Part shown: positions 1 to 11,549 of the stretch, one piece after another
Layout of the letters: each line of letters opens with the position of its first letter
How positions within the stretch are numbered: the stretch's first letter is position 1
Assembly: GCA_905250075.1 (NCBI GenBank)
Contig: CAJNOP010000079.1
Coordinates: forward strand, 424,645-488,644
DNA length: 64,000 bases
DNA from: Rotaria sp. Silwood1
Taxonomy: Eukaryota > Rotifera > Eurotatoria > Philodinida > Philodinidae
Direction: 5' to 3'
Notes under the pieces: model-generated
The model's input: the letters and a program-made list of their open reading frames with translations, nothing else
Told to the model about the DNA's origin: nothing
The model's database searches: none
Made by a program: the position numbers and the translations under genes

Positions 1-470
1 TCAATAAATCCATTAAATGCATCAATTTAAATAAATAAATAAAATTTTAATTCATAATCAATAAGTTCTCATAAATGCATCAACTTAGATAAATAAATAA
101 TTATAATTTTATTTCATAATCAATAAATTCGACAAATGCATCAATTTAAATAAATAAATTTAATTTTAATCCATAACCAATAAAGTGACATAAACGAATC
201 AAATCAAATAAATAAACAATTTTGGTTTTAATTAATAAACAATAAATTTATATAGCTACATCAATTGAAATAAATAAATTATTTTAATTTTAATACTTAA
301 CCAATAAATCCACTAAATACACCAATTGATATAAATAAATAAGTAAATAAATAATTTGAATCTTAATGTATAAACAATCAATTGACTAAATGATCGGTCG
401 AAATAAATAAATAATTTTGATTTTAATTCATAAACCAATAAATCCACTAAATACATCAACTTATGTAAAA
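1..470. repeat. Degenerate ~60-bp tandem repeat, about 7-8 copies
   Basis: Successive blocks of about 59-61 bp share the pattern 'caataaatccactaaatgca' followed by 'tcaa', an 'aaataaataaat' run and a 'tttaattcataa' segment. Copies start near 1, 58, 120, 177, 238, 300, 372 and 436 and differ by substitutions and small indels. The array is very A/T-rich and may continue left of the window. It lies downstream of the decayed gene on the minus strand and has no coding potential of its own. Confidence 0.75.
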
Positions 471-1147
471 GAAATCTTTTATTAAATGAATGTTTATTGT
501 GCCTGGCTTAATCGTTGTTGTTGCCTAAAAAATAAATAAATAACTGATTTAAAGTAAAAAAATGCTTACTTTATTTGGATCTACTGTGGTTATCATCTAA
601 AATAAAAATAATGGATAATTTAAATTAAATCAATACTTGCTTTGATTGAACCAATTGTTCATATGATCTAAAATAAAATAAACGATAATTCAATTAAAAT
701 AAATACTATAAATCAACACTATTATATAAGTTTACCTTCAGTTTGAATTGTAAAACTTTCAAATTTTTTACTATTATCTCTATTCAAATAATTTGAACTA
801 TTGCTGGATGTTAATTCTTGTTCTTGAACAATTGCTTTTGACGTAAAAAATGCACTATTATTTACATCTTGTAAATATTCACCGTGTAAATATGGATCAT
901 AATTTGTGATAATGGAACTACCTGTTCCATTTGTATTATTGTACAAAGTACTAATTGAATCATTCCATTTAAATTCATCATTTTCTTCTTCAACTGTGAA
1001 ATGGTTAGCTGTTGTAGTGAAACTTTCAACAATATTCTTTGCTAAATCAGTATGTTATTTGTAATTTTTACGTTGTAAATCTAATCTTTTCTTCTTTCTC
1101 TGACGACCTATCTCTATCAAATCATTGATTCTCTTTTGTTGATTCAT
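450..1147 (-). pseudogene. Decayed or mis-assembled spliced gene, unrecognised
   Basis: On the minus strand an ATG at 1147-1145 opens a lysine/arginine-rich start (MNQQKRINDLIEIGRQRKKK) that reads to an in-frame TAA at 1055-1057. The same frame then continues uninterrupted to about 722 and ends near 736 in a GTAAAC donor. Two short exon-like blocks follow, about 667-637 (31 nt) and 596-570 (27 nt), and then a segment from 524. Each has a TTTTAG-type acceptor and the two short ones have GT donors. Blocks two to four read well in one frame, but that frame does not match the phase left by exon 1. With the TAA, this suggests a pseudogene, or a model missing an exon. The product is hydrophilic and rich in Asn, Ser and Thr. 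I recognise no domain. The TAA sits in 'NYK-stop-HTDLAKN', where Gln would fit. Confidence 0.45.
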
Positions 1148-1677
1148 TTTAATAAAAATTTACTAATCACATATACACCTGACAAGAAAATCAAAGTAAT
1201 AAAGACAAGATAGACTTATTTAACAATGATGTGCGCAATTTACTTTCGTACATCATAGAATAGATAATATAGACTAAAAACACCGACGAGAAGATTCTTC
1301 GTCATTTTATAAGAAGACGTCGGTGAATGTGTCGGATATTAGGAAGAGAAAAAATAAGATAAAGTAAGAATCGATTCCTTATTGTTTCTGATGATATACG
1401 TACAATGTCTTTATCTATTCTCCTATCTTTTATGTACTTGGAATGCAAAAATAACTTATTCGATATTACTATCTAAAACAACAATAAATTTGATTGGTCA
1501 AACTGATTTAACAAGTGGTGTAACTTTTTACCAGATAGACACTAATATATAGAAGATGTATTTTCAAAACTAAAGGATGCATCATTTAAATTAGAACGTA
1601 TTTAATCGCTTAAGAGTTTATTTAAATACATGAAACTATCGTTATAAAAATTATTTACACAAGACAAACTTATTATT
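1148..1677. other. Gene-free A/T-rich stretch
   Basis: No credible ORF. A small hairpin has 8-bp arms (caccgacg near 1281 and cgtcggtg near 1318). Otherwise nothing recognisable. Confidence 0.5.
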
Positions 1678-1930
1678 ATGATCTTATACGATCGTATAAG
1701 ATCTGATCATCAGATTTTATAAAAAATCTTACTGTAAGATTCTTACAAAATCTAATGATCAGATCTTATGCGATCGTACAAGGTCTCATACGATCTGATC
1801 ATCAGACTTTGTAAGAATCATACAGTAAGATATTTGTACGATTCTGTAAGATCATACAGTATGAATCTTACGATATCCGATGGTCCGTAAGATCTTGTAA
1901 GATCTTATACGATCATCATAAGATTTTTTC
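1678..1930. repeat. Nested palindromes rich in GATC
   Basis: About 250 bp of overlapping inverted repeats. Positions 1680-1703 are a perfect 24-bp palindrome centred on CGATCG. 1700-1720 pairs with 1745-1765 with about two mismatches, and the loop between them holds another near-palindrome (aatcttactgtaagatt). The motifs 'gatctgatcatcaga', 'cttatacgatc' and 'catacagtaagat' recur through 1930. The block ends abruptly at 'ttttttcacctggg'. It could be a foldback transposon, a MITE cluster or an array of binding sites. No target-site duplication was identified. Confidence 0.7.
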
Positions 1931-4900
1931 ACCTGGGTATATTGATACTTCATCCAGTTTTGCGAATCTAGAGCACTATGTAGAAAGATAACTGAGTGGA
2001 AAGAAGCACATTTTTATTTGAAATTTTGTTGCAGGCAGGTTTTCGATGAAAGGAGTCGCATCTGTTAGTATACATAAAAATTATAGACTACTTCAGTTTT
2101 GTTGATCATTACCGATTTTATCAATTCAGTGGGTACGTGTGGCTGTGAATTCAGAGTAAACACCTACCCACCCCCACACGTCCACAACCACACATCCACA
2201 CCACCTCATATATAATTAGAAAATATTTCTTCGTTAAGTCAGTAGAATTATATTTATATGATAACATTGAAAACAAATTGAGTCAAACTGATTAAATTTT
2301 ATAGAAAAAAACAAATATTTGTCGAAAATAAGTTGCAATGAAAAACTTGATGAAAAGTATATTTGAAATAAATCTCTTTTATTATCTCGTGTTATATATA
2401 TATATATATAATAGAAAACTAAATAAAATAGAGTTTGAATGATTATACAATATGATATTTATTCTTGTTTAATAAATATTTGTTATGTTCTCTTTTATGA
2501 TTATTCAAAGACAACACATTATTCTATAGTTTATTATCATAAATTTTTTCTTTTTTATTTTCAAATATAAAAATAAATCGACGGTAAACAAAGAATAATT
2601 CTCATTCTATACAGACTTCTTTTGTCTTATATAAAACAGATGATTTTGATGAAGATCGTATCAATAGCAAATCTGTCATATTCGAAATTTTATCAACTTC
2701 AACTTGATTTTTATTTTGAAATCTTGATTTTCTTTAACTTTAATTGCAAAGTAAAGATTTTTGTAATAGAAAGAGCAAACATTACAATCATCACATAATC
2801 GAATACTAGAAACATCTCTCAATTGTATATGTTACAATTTCGATTTTACAGATACGATGACATAAAACAAAACTTTTTTCTTGCATTGATAACATGAAGT
2901 ACTCTTAACCTTATGGTGTATATTATAATTGTTGTCGAAAAAAAAACGAGCAGTTTATATATGCGGTTGAATAAAATAAAGAAGAACATTGTGAAAGATA
3001 ATAAACTAGAATAACTAAAGTAAGTCGGATTGAATGCATACAATAAATAATTAGTGTGAGTTTACTTCATTTATGATAAATTTTATGTTTCTTTTTTTGT
3101 TGCTTCAAAACATTTTCTTTACAAGATAGCAAATAACGTAGATTTCTGATCTATTGATTGATCAAATCTGTTCCGTAAAAAAAACCGATTGTGTGAATAC
3201 TTACTGGCAAGTTCTTCCTTGGTCATTACTTTTCAATTTTTCATTGTTTTCATATCGAACAAATGTAGAATGTTTTTTACTACTTTTCATCCCAATGGAT
3301 TATTTCAACTTTTTATTTTTTTACATAATTATTCCCATCCAATTTAGAAACGATTTATTTACTATTTAGTGATGAGTTTTTTTTACAGTTAGATAGTTCA
3401 AAATCGGTTTTATCATTCTGAACTTATCTTAAGATTACAAATAAAGAGAGTTCATGTTTTCTTTTTATAGAACTTGTAAAAGTAGAATCTGAAAAATAGA
3501 TTTCTATAGATTGATCCCATTTGAAGCAAATGTCGACTCAACAGGTTTTGTTAGGAATTTTCGAACTACTCTCACCCGAGAAATTGTTCATAACATTTTC
3601 TTGAGTTATTCTATCATATTGTACTCAAATGAAAGATAAGATTTAATGTTGAAACAAGCGATTTTCTTATGAATATCACTGAAATCAAAATTTGCGTTTT
3701 AAGTTTCGATAACCTTGTTTGGATTGATTAAAAACAGATATCAATGGTTTTTTTTTAATTAAAACTTCCAGTAATTTATAAAATAATAAGAAAGATAAAT
3801 ATTATTTTTAAAAAGTTTTCATAGTTGAACTATGTCAAGGAAGTGAAAAATAATACTTGAGAATTAATCTTTAGAAGTATCCAATTAGAATTAGTCAATT
3901 CATTTTCATATATTTAATTTATTCTTAAGGATTTTGTTTGAAAATATTTAAACTCATTTTAAAAAGAAGAAAAAATTGAATGATAATAATAAGATAACAT
4001 AAAGGTTAATATTATATTTAAAGATATTTATGAAGACGTATGTTATTTATTTTTTAAAATAAATCCTAGATTTTATTCGAATACGTTTCAATGATCTATT
4101 CGATAGTTTTTAGAACACATTTTCAAAGTTAATCTATCAATTTACGTTTTTTGAAAACTGCTAAGATATATTGCTTTTGATTGATCAAACAGTAATTGAA
4201 TTAATGTTTTTTTTTTCGTAAGTTAAATAGAATTGTAGACATAAGAAGTTGATTATCTTTCTATGGGGGTTTATTTAATGGGACCTATGAAAAATATTTA
4301 AAGATATTCCAAATAAGTTAAAATATATAATTGAATTCTTATTTTAATTCATAATAGAAAATCGCAAGATTTTAAAATAAACATTTCTATTATTGATATT
4401 TAATGTGAAAAAAAAGCTTATTCAAAAATTTCTTAGGAAAATTGCCACAGTGAAATATAATCATTTGTAGAATATTTATATCAAAAAAAAAGACGACGCA
4501 GTCAAAACATTTTAGAAAAATTTCCTAGAAGTATAAAGCATGAAATTCTTAAATAAATCTAATAAGTCAATTTCTATTTAAGAATATTATGTTTACAGGA
4601 AATATTTAATGTTGATCTAGTTAAATAGATTTATTTTTACATTGAAGAGATAATTTAATAAAAGAAAAGAATTTTCGTTTCATGAAATGATACCATTAAT
4701 AAATACACAAAATATTTATCTTAGATATAAGATTAATGTCCGCATGACTAAGCTGATTTTACTATAAAAAAATGATCTATTTATTATCTATACTTATCTA
4801 ATGAAATTAATATTAAGTTAATAACTAATTAAATCAATAATAGTTATGAATTAAGAAAAGAATTTTAATAATTGACTTTGAGTAAAACAATAATTAAAAT

Positions 4901-5000
4901 AGCCTTTCAATTTTCCTGATGATTGTCGAAGATTATATTAACCATTGTTTGAATGAAATTCTCTTGAACAATATTTGTTTCAGCCAAATATCTCATCTTC
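1931..5000. other. Gene-free A/T-rich stretch
   Basis: About 3 kb with no ORF of coding character; the 65-71-codon ORFs near 2.8-3.4 kb are hydrophobic runs from T-rich DNA. It contains the telomere-like tract at 2131-2207 and an (AT)n run near 2395. Nothing else was recognised. Confidence 0.5.
2131..2207. repeat. Telomere-like G-rich/C-rich inverted tract (copy 1)
   Basis: A G-rich segment, 'gggtacgtgtggctgtg' (2131-2147), is followed after 13 bp by a C-rich segment at 2161-2207 made of 'ccacacgtccacaaccacac'-like units. The two halves are roughly inverted copies of a GTGTGG/TGTGGG-type repeat. Similar G-then-C structures occur near 54.7 kb and 61.4 kb. The surrounding DNA is over 70% A+T, so the composition shift is sharp. 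Confidence 0.6.
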
Positions 5001-5405
5001 TATTTGCACAGAGATGGGCAAGCCATTTTTTTCAAGTCATTTCAAAAAATTCGTATTCCTTTTTTCATTTAAAGAGTGTGCCTCTAATTTATATGTGACT
5101 ACATGAAGAAATGTCCAGGCTACAAAAGAATATATTATGGTTAAAGGTTTTCTTCATCAAAAGTGCTGTAATATCTTTAAAACACCTTGACTTGATGAAA
5201 ATGACTTGGTTTAATCAGGTCAAGTCAAGTCATGGTGTTTCAAACGTATTTCAGCACTGCTCATGGAGAAAAATTTTAACCATAATATGTCATTTTATAG
5301 CCTGAACATTGCTGAACTTATCCACATTGAAATTCGAGACACGTTCTTCAACTGAGAAAAGGTATAAGGATTTTTCGAAATGACTTGCCCATCTCTGTAT
5401 TTCCA
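5001..5405. mobile_element. hAT-type MITE with 8-bp target duplication
   Basis: The element spans 5009-5397 (389 bp). Its left end starts 'cagagatgggcaag' and its right end is the inverted copy 'cttgcccatctctg'; similarity extends about 35 bp inward (…tcatttc…). It is flanked by 8-bp direct repeats, tatttgca (5001-5008) and tatttcca (5398-5405), matching at 7 of 8 positions. An 8-bp duplication and a CAGaGATGGGCAA-type end are hallmarks of hAT transposons. There is no transposase; the 64-codon ORF at 5111-5305 shows no family motif. It lies about 280 bp upstream of the RBR ligase gene and could affect its promoter. Confidence 0.8.
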
Positions 5406-5682
5406 TCTAACAAGCAAAAACTTTCTATGAAATATTTCAAATTGATTTTGATATGTTTTATAATATGTAAGCTTCTAGTTCTCAATGATTTTTCTATTGA
5501 AAGAAGGTCATAATTCGTTATATCTCTGTTAGAAATTGATTTTTAGTATTTAGCTATCTTGAAAATAAAAAAGATTCAAACGAATAAATGAGCTTATTTA
5601 TTTCTTTTTTCATGTTTTTGCCTTGATTTAGCCTGTGTTATTTGTCATTATTGTCTTTTTATATATTTAAGTTTGATTAATA
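5406..5682. other. Short spacer upstream of the RBR ligase
   Basis: A/T-rich spacer between the MITE and the ATG at 5683. It presumably holds the promoter and 5' UTR. No specific element was identified. Confidence 0.4.
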
Positions 5683-7036
5683 ATGGCACAAGCTAATTAT
5701 GTGATTTGTAAGTCAAAACCGTTAATTCCAAGAGAAGTTTTAACAACTAGTGATCAATTAAATAGTGGATTGCCTCCTAATCAACAACCTATCCAACATG
5801 AAGGAACATCTTATGTTAATAAAACAGATTATTCTAATAAACGTATTCGTACATGTGAAACAACTAAAGATCATCGTCAGTATTCATTCATCTATTTCTT
5901 TTTCTATTCTCTATTCAATTTATAATATAGATAAATTACCGATGAAAATAAAATATAGAATATCTTCAAGTATGTCATCGATTAATAATACACAGATAAA
6001 TAAAGAAGCAAATATTTCTATTGATTTACGTAGGTCTTATAGTAAATTGTTTAATCGAGAGAAAATTCTCTAAATAAATAAATCTATTTCTATAGTTCAA
6101 TATAAAGATTCTCAAACAACGAGAACATCAAGTCAATTTGCAACAACAGATAATATTAATAATTCGACAAATCTATCCTTTCAAAGAATAAATTCTCAAC
6201 GAAAACGAACATCACACTTAATTGAGTATGAAATTCAAAATAATAACATTAAATTCTTATTTATTATCTTATAAAATTATTCTAGAAACTCTACAGAATT
6301 AACGCGTGAATGTGCTATTTGTTTATTAGATCAACCAATTTATTTCTTTGAAGGACATTATAGTAATAAATGTAAACATTCTCAAAGAACAATATGTGAT
6401 ACATGTATTTATAATAATATTAAATATATTATTGAAAATACGATAAATAGGAATTTATTTTGTCCTGAACCTAATTGTATGGCTATATTGAATTTTGAAA
6501 GTATTCGTTATATTCTTAGTATGGGAAATAATTTCGAATTATTTGAACGATATGATCGACAATTAACACATAAACATCTTGAACAAATTCAAGAATTTGT
6601 TTGGTGTGCACATAATGGATGTGGTTCAGGACAATTACATTATATAGATATATATAAAAATCCAATAGTTACTTGTATTAAATGTAAAAAACAAACATGT
6701 GCTTATCATCGTGTTAAATGGCATATCGGAATGACATGTCAAGAATATGATCAATCAAATATATCATCTATTGATCATAATACACAAATATGGATTAGAA
6801 AATATTCAAAAAAATGTCCATTATGTCATTCATTTATTGAAAAAATATCTGGATGTGATCATATGACATGTACGATATGTAAACATCAATTTTGTTGGCA
6901 ATGTTTTGCTGATTATCGAAAAATTCAAACTTATGGTCGTAAACAACATATGATATATTGTACACATTATTCGTCTTATCCACATTCGAACAATCATTTT
7001 TATAGACAAAGATCAGTTATTTGTACTATTTTATAG
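5683..7036 (+). CDS. RBR-type E3 ubiquitin ligase (ariadne-like), four exons
   Basis: Exons 5683-5875, 5931-6041, 6096-6225 and 6286-7036, with GT-AG introns of 54-60 bp, join in frame to a 394-residue protein. The apparent stop at 6071 lies inside the second intron. RBR ligases take ubiquitin from an E2 onto a RING2 cysteine and pass it to substrates. Residues 1-150 are polar and low-complexity. RING1 runs from Cys154 (ECAIC) to Cys209 (CPEPNC). The in-between-RING domain spans about 252-296. RING2 spans about 322-351 with KKCPLC, ISGCDHM and FCWQC. Cys335 in ISGCDHM matches the catalytic Cys of HHARI, so the enzyme looks active. The C-terminus is short and lacks a long ariadne domain, so autoinhibition may differ from HHARI. 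Family assignment is firm; the substrate is unknown. Confidence 0.9.
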
Positions 7037-9837
7037 ATTAAAACATATATTCATATTCAATATTTATTCATATCTATTTATATTCAACTCGGTTTTTTAA
7101 ATATTGATCAATAATCATGAATAAATGTTTTTATTTTGAAATTGAATTTATGTAAACGACAACAATTATGACAGAAAATTTTTGTATTTCTAGAATAAAG
7201 CTTAATTAAAACAGATCAATACAAATGAATACTTGTCCCAAAATAAATGATTCATTTTTTGTTCTCTATCATTTTGAGGCATTAAAATAATTACTTTAAA
7301 TTCTATTACTCATATCAATTGATAGAATATTTTATTTTCAACAAAACTATCAACTTCATATTTCGAATAGATTTTAAATGCTAACATTAACTTCATCAGA
7401 ATAATATCTATTCTCAATGGTCAAAATGACATTTCTTATTTTTTTTTTGTTAAGATAAAATAAAAATGAATTTGTGTTCATCAGAAACGATTTCAAAAGT
7501 CCGAGATTATACATGAAAAGATAGACAATTTATTGTTCTATATGTTTTAAATCATAGCATGGTTCGGAATGCATTCGAAAAAAATAATCTTTTCACAAAT
7601 GAAACTTGTCTAATAATATGTTGATTCTCTTACCATTCGATGCAGAATTAAATTCTGAACAAGATTATGCATATCTTTGCTTGAACAATTGTAAAAATTT
7701 CTAAAATTTGATATGTAAACCAAAAATTAGAGAATATCTTCTGAGATATTCCAACATTTATATCATCGAATAGGTGTTAGTCTTAGACATTTTATGTTGT
7801 CCGAAAGCGTTTGTGCAAAACATTAAATTGAAAGTTTCGTAGAATAGAATTTTTTCTATTCATTTGGAATTAGCAATAGAATTAGAATCAATAGTTAAAT
7901 ATCAGAAACAATAGAAAAACAAAATTTAGTCATTTATGTTGAGGTATCCATTTGAGATGAAATCTATGACAATTGAATTGATACTGAAAGAAGTGAAAGG
8001 GAGTCGATATTATCTGTAGAAACTTTTTCCATAGTTACATGAAAGTTATCGACCAAGATTTTGAAGATTAAGTTTTGTCAAACAAATCGATAGTGATTCT
8101 CGATATCAAATATTTAGTCTCGATCAACTGTAACATTAATTGAGAACCATGATGAAATCTAACTGTTATAAGGGAATATACACAATAATAGTTCTGTCAT
8201 TTGGTTTAAATGATTAATTTCGTTCGAAATAAACTCATAAAAAGAGAAAAAAATATATAAAAACAAGGTTAAGATGAATTTGTAGAATCTTGATAATAAT
8301 TGTGAATAGTTTATTGATATAATTAAATCGAATAAAATTTAGCAAATTAAAATAAAACATTTTTTACTTTGCTGTTAAGTTGTAGAATAATATCTTGATG
8401 AATAGAGTTGCTATTGCTAATATATTGACTATTGTTGAACATTTTCATTCGATTGTTTTAGAATAATTTTTTATATAAACTGATTCTTTTTTTAAATTTA
8501 ATTTAAAATATTAAAAGAAACTTAAAGTGTAACAGTAAATTGTCGAATAAGATGAATTCATGCTTTAGATTGCTTTAAAAGAAGATTTTATTGTGCAGTT
8601 GATTATTAACATGATTGATCAATTGATAAAATTAATTCTTTCTCAAAACGATTTCAAGATTATTTTAAAATAAATTAATAAAAATAATCTTGTTTCTATA
8701 TAAACGATAAAATACGTTCTCTATATTGACTATAAATGTTCGAAAGAATTTCTTTATTAAACTAATTCTTTAATTTAACATCAATCAGTCAACAGTTTCA
8801 ATTCAATAATGGACTCATGTTTACATGTTTACCGTTCTCAATTAATTTTAAACATTTATGACTAAAATATAGAAAATATTTGATGGATTCCATCGGCATG
8901 CTGTTCATAATATCTAGTGAAGAAGCAAAAATACTGAAATATGATATAAAAGTTCGAAAGAGAATACTGCATCTCATGCTCGGGTATATATGACAGAATT
9001 GATATTGACTGTATTATCAACTTCTAATGCATAAGATCGAAATCTTAATAGAAGACTAAATAAAACATCCTGCCATTATATCAGATGTTATTGGGAGAGG
9101 CAGATGAATATTGACGAACGAGAGATTATGATCATGTCGAAATTTCGATTTCAATGAAATCGTTGCATTCCAAATACTCATTTTTTCATAATTCAATTGA
9201 GATGATGATCGAAAGGATGTAGTTTACATTCATATTCACATTTATAATTAAATCTATACTAAGATTAACTTTTCAACACGTTGAACCAAATACATATTGT
9301 CTATGGAAATTTATTCGAGATCTTTGCTTGATAGACTTATTCTTAATTAAATATAGGGAATAATAATTGGATAGGAAACAAAAGAACAACATTATTAGTT
9401 TATTTTTTCTTTATATCGTACCTAATGAATGGATATGATATATCATTTGAATATAATTTATAAGCTAATCAAGTAATCTATATTACAATGGCAAAATCGA
9501 ATAATAAAGTAAAATAAAGAATTGTTTTTTGAGCTTCACAAATTCAATTATAAATTAAGTTTCATATTGTGTTGCGGAAAAGTAAAGACGATCGTGTATC
9601 AATAACAATATTGATGTTTAAATAAAAATAGTAAAGATGAATCTATATGTTCTACTCTATTAGACGTAACGTGTCATTTTCATTAACTAACAGCAATTAA
9701 GATGATAAAAATAGTAGACACAATTTTATTATTTATTTATTATTTAAAATTCGATTAAAAAAAAAAAGAACAGAAAATTAAACTGGTTTATTAAGATTTT
9801 TTAAAGATTAAATACAAGAATTTGTTTCATATAGATT
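7037..9837. other. Gene-free A/T-rich stretch
   Basis: About 2.8 kb with no coding-like ORF and no repeat I can define. It separates two convergent genes, so both 3' UTRs end here. Confidence 0.5.
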
Positions 9838-11549
9838 TTAACATGGTGGATATTTCCCTTGCAAATACTCAATTAAACTTTGTGTTTCTGTTTTATTGAA
9901 TTCATTCAACACGGTAACAGATGGATTGTTAAATTCTGTATTTTTGAGATAACTTATTGTACCAAGAGAATAATTAAGAGCAGTTTTTGAAATATCTAAT
10001 CCATCTACGAACCAAGTTTTTCCTTGATCTGAACTTTGAATTCCACAATATGAAAGAAATCCTCCACTACCTTTCATTGACATACCATGAGTTAATACAC
10101 TAGCGAGATATGAACCAGTTACAGAAATAGAAAAAAGAATATCTTGAAAAGGAAATACACGTAATATATCATATTGTGTTATTGTTCCTCGAAGAATATC
10201 ATCAATACGCATTGATCCTGTATTAAAAACTGCAATTTTTGTTCCATTTACAGATGTTGAAGTTAAAATACTTTGACATGCATGATCTGTTAATAATGTT
10301 GGAAAATTTCTTACTGATGTTGAACGACCATCTAATTCAATATTAGTTGGTAAACAAGATACTGTTTTATTAGGTTGAAATCCAATTTGTTGAAAACCTT
10401 TTATACCTAAATCATACCAATAATTCGTAACTTCAGCTGTTTTTGGTTCATCTTCTAATTGTGAATTTATTTGTGTTAATGTTCGATAAATACGTAATTG
10501 TTTTGTATCAACATTAAAAGCACATCGATGAATATAAACAGTAAATGCATTTGCATCAGCTTTAGTTATTGGAATATATTGTAAACCTCGTGCTAAAAAA
10601 TAATCTTCATGTTCATGTCCACCTAATATTAAATCAATTTCTGGTATATGTTCAGCAAGTTGTATATCTGTTTTCAAATCTAAATGTGTTAATGCAACTA
10701 AAACATCATATTTTATATTTGATATTGATGTAAGAAATTGTTTAACAAATGGAATAAGTGATGTTTGATTAATAATACGAATATATGGTTTATCTATATC
10801 AATTGTTAAACCAATTAAAAGTATATTAATATCATTAATTGGTAATATTTTATATCGAATAGTTGATGAAAATAGTTGATCACTTCCACTTTTAAATACA
10901 TTTGAACTAATCCAAGTAAATTTTGATTCATTTATTCTTGAAATTAATTCAGTTTCATTTAAATCAAATTCATGATTACCAAATATAACAAAATCTATTC
11001 CTAATGTATTCATAGCTGCAATCATTTGTCGGCCATTTAATGTTGTTCCATTTACTTTTGATTGACTTAATGCTGATGGTGAAAGAAAATCTCCAGCTAA
11101 AATAGTATATGTTTGACGATTTTCTTCTAATAATAATTGTCGAACATGAGCAACACGAGCTAAACCACCTTTTCGTCCTTGATCTAATGGAAGCATTTCA
11201 TAAACATCATTTAACTGTAAAATTGTCCATTGAATATATTTTCCATCATTAGGTAAACGAATAGGAAAACCTATAGTACCTTTATCAACAGCATATATAG
11301 AATTAGAATAAGATTTTGAATTTTTCCATAAAACAATAAATGTAATCGTTGTTATTATAAGACTAATTATTATTACAGATATCAACACCATTATTATTAA
11401 ACGATTTTTTTGTTGAAATAATTTCGACCATTTTGAATTTAAACTCAATTGCTAAACATTAATAAAAATAATTTATTTTATCTATATTCATACAATAAAA
11501 CGATTTTCTAGTGTCTTTTTAAAATACTTACTCTATCATCAATTAACAT
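9838..11549 (-). CDS. Membrane-anchored 5'-nucleotidase-like metallophosphoesterase, two exons
   Basis: A micro-exon 11549-11532 (ATG, six codons) splices across an 80-bp intron (GTAAGT…TTTAG) to 11451-9838, giving 543 residues. The long ORF alone lacks an ATG, so the upstream exon settles the start. 5'-Nucleotidases hydrolyse nucleoside monophosphates or related esters. Residues about 25-48 form one hydrophobic segment that should act as a signal anchor, placing the enzyme outside the cell or in the lumen. Metal-site motifs are LQLNDVYE (88-90), AGDF (about 126), GNHEFD (about 164) and GGHEHED; a 5'-nucleotidase C-terminal domain follows. The first motif is D-x-Y where most relatives have D-x-H. 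Several N-x-S/T sites are present. The family is clear; the substrate is not. Confidence 0.85.

Noticed and set aside
6071..6073. Apparent premature TAA in the RBR ligase
   Set aside because: It lies within a 54-bp intron (6042-6095) whose removal keeps the frame, so the gene is intact.
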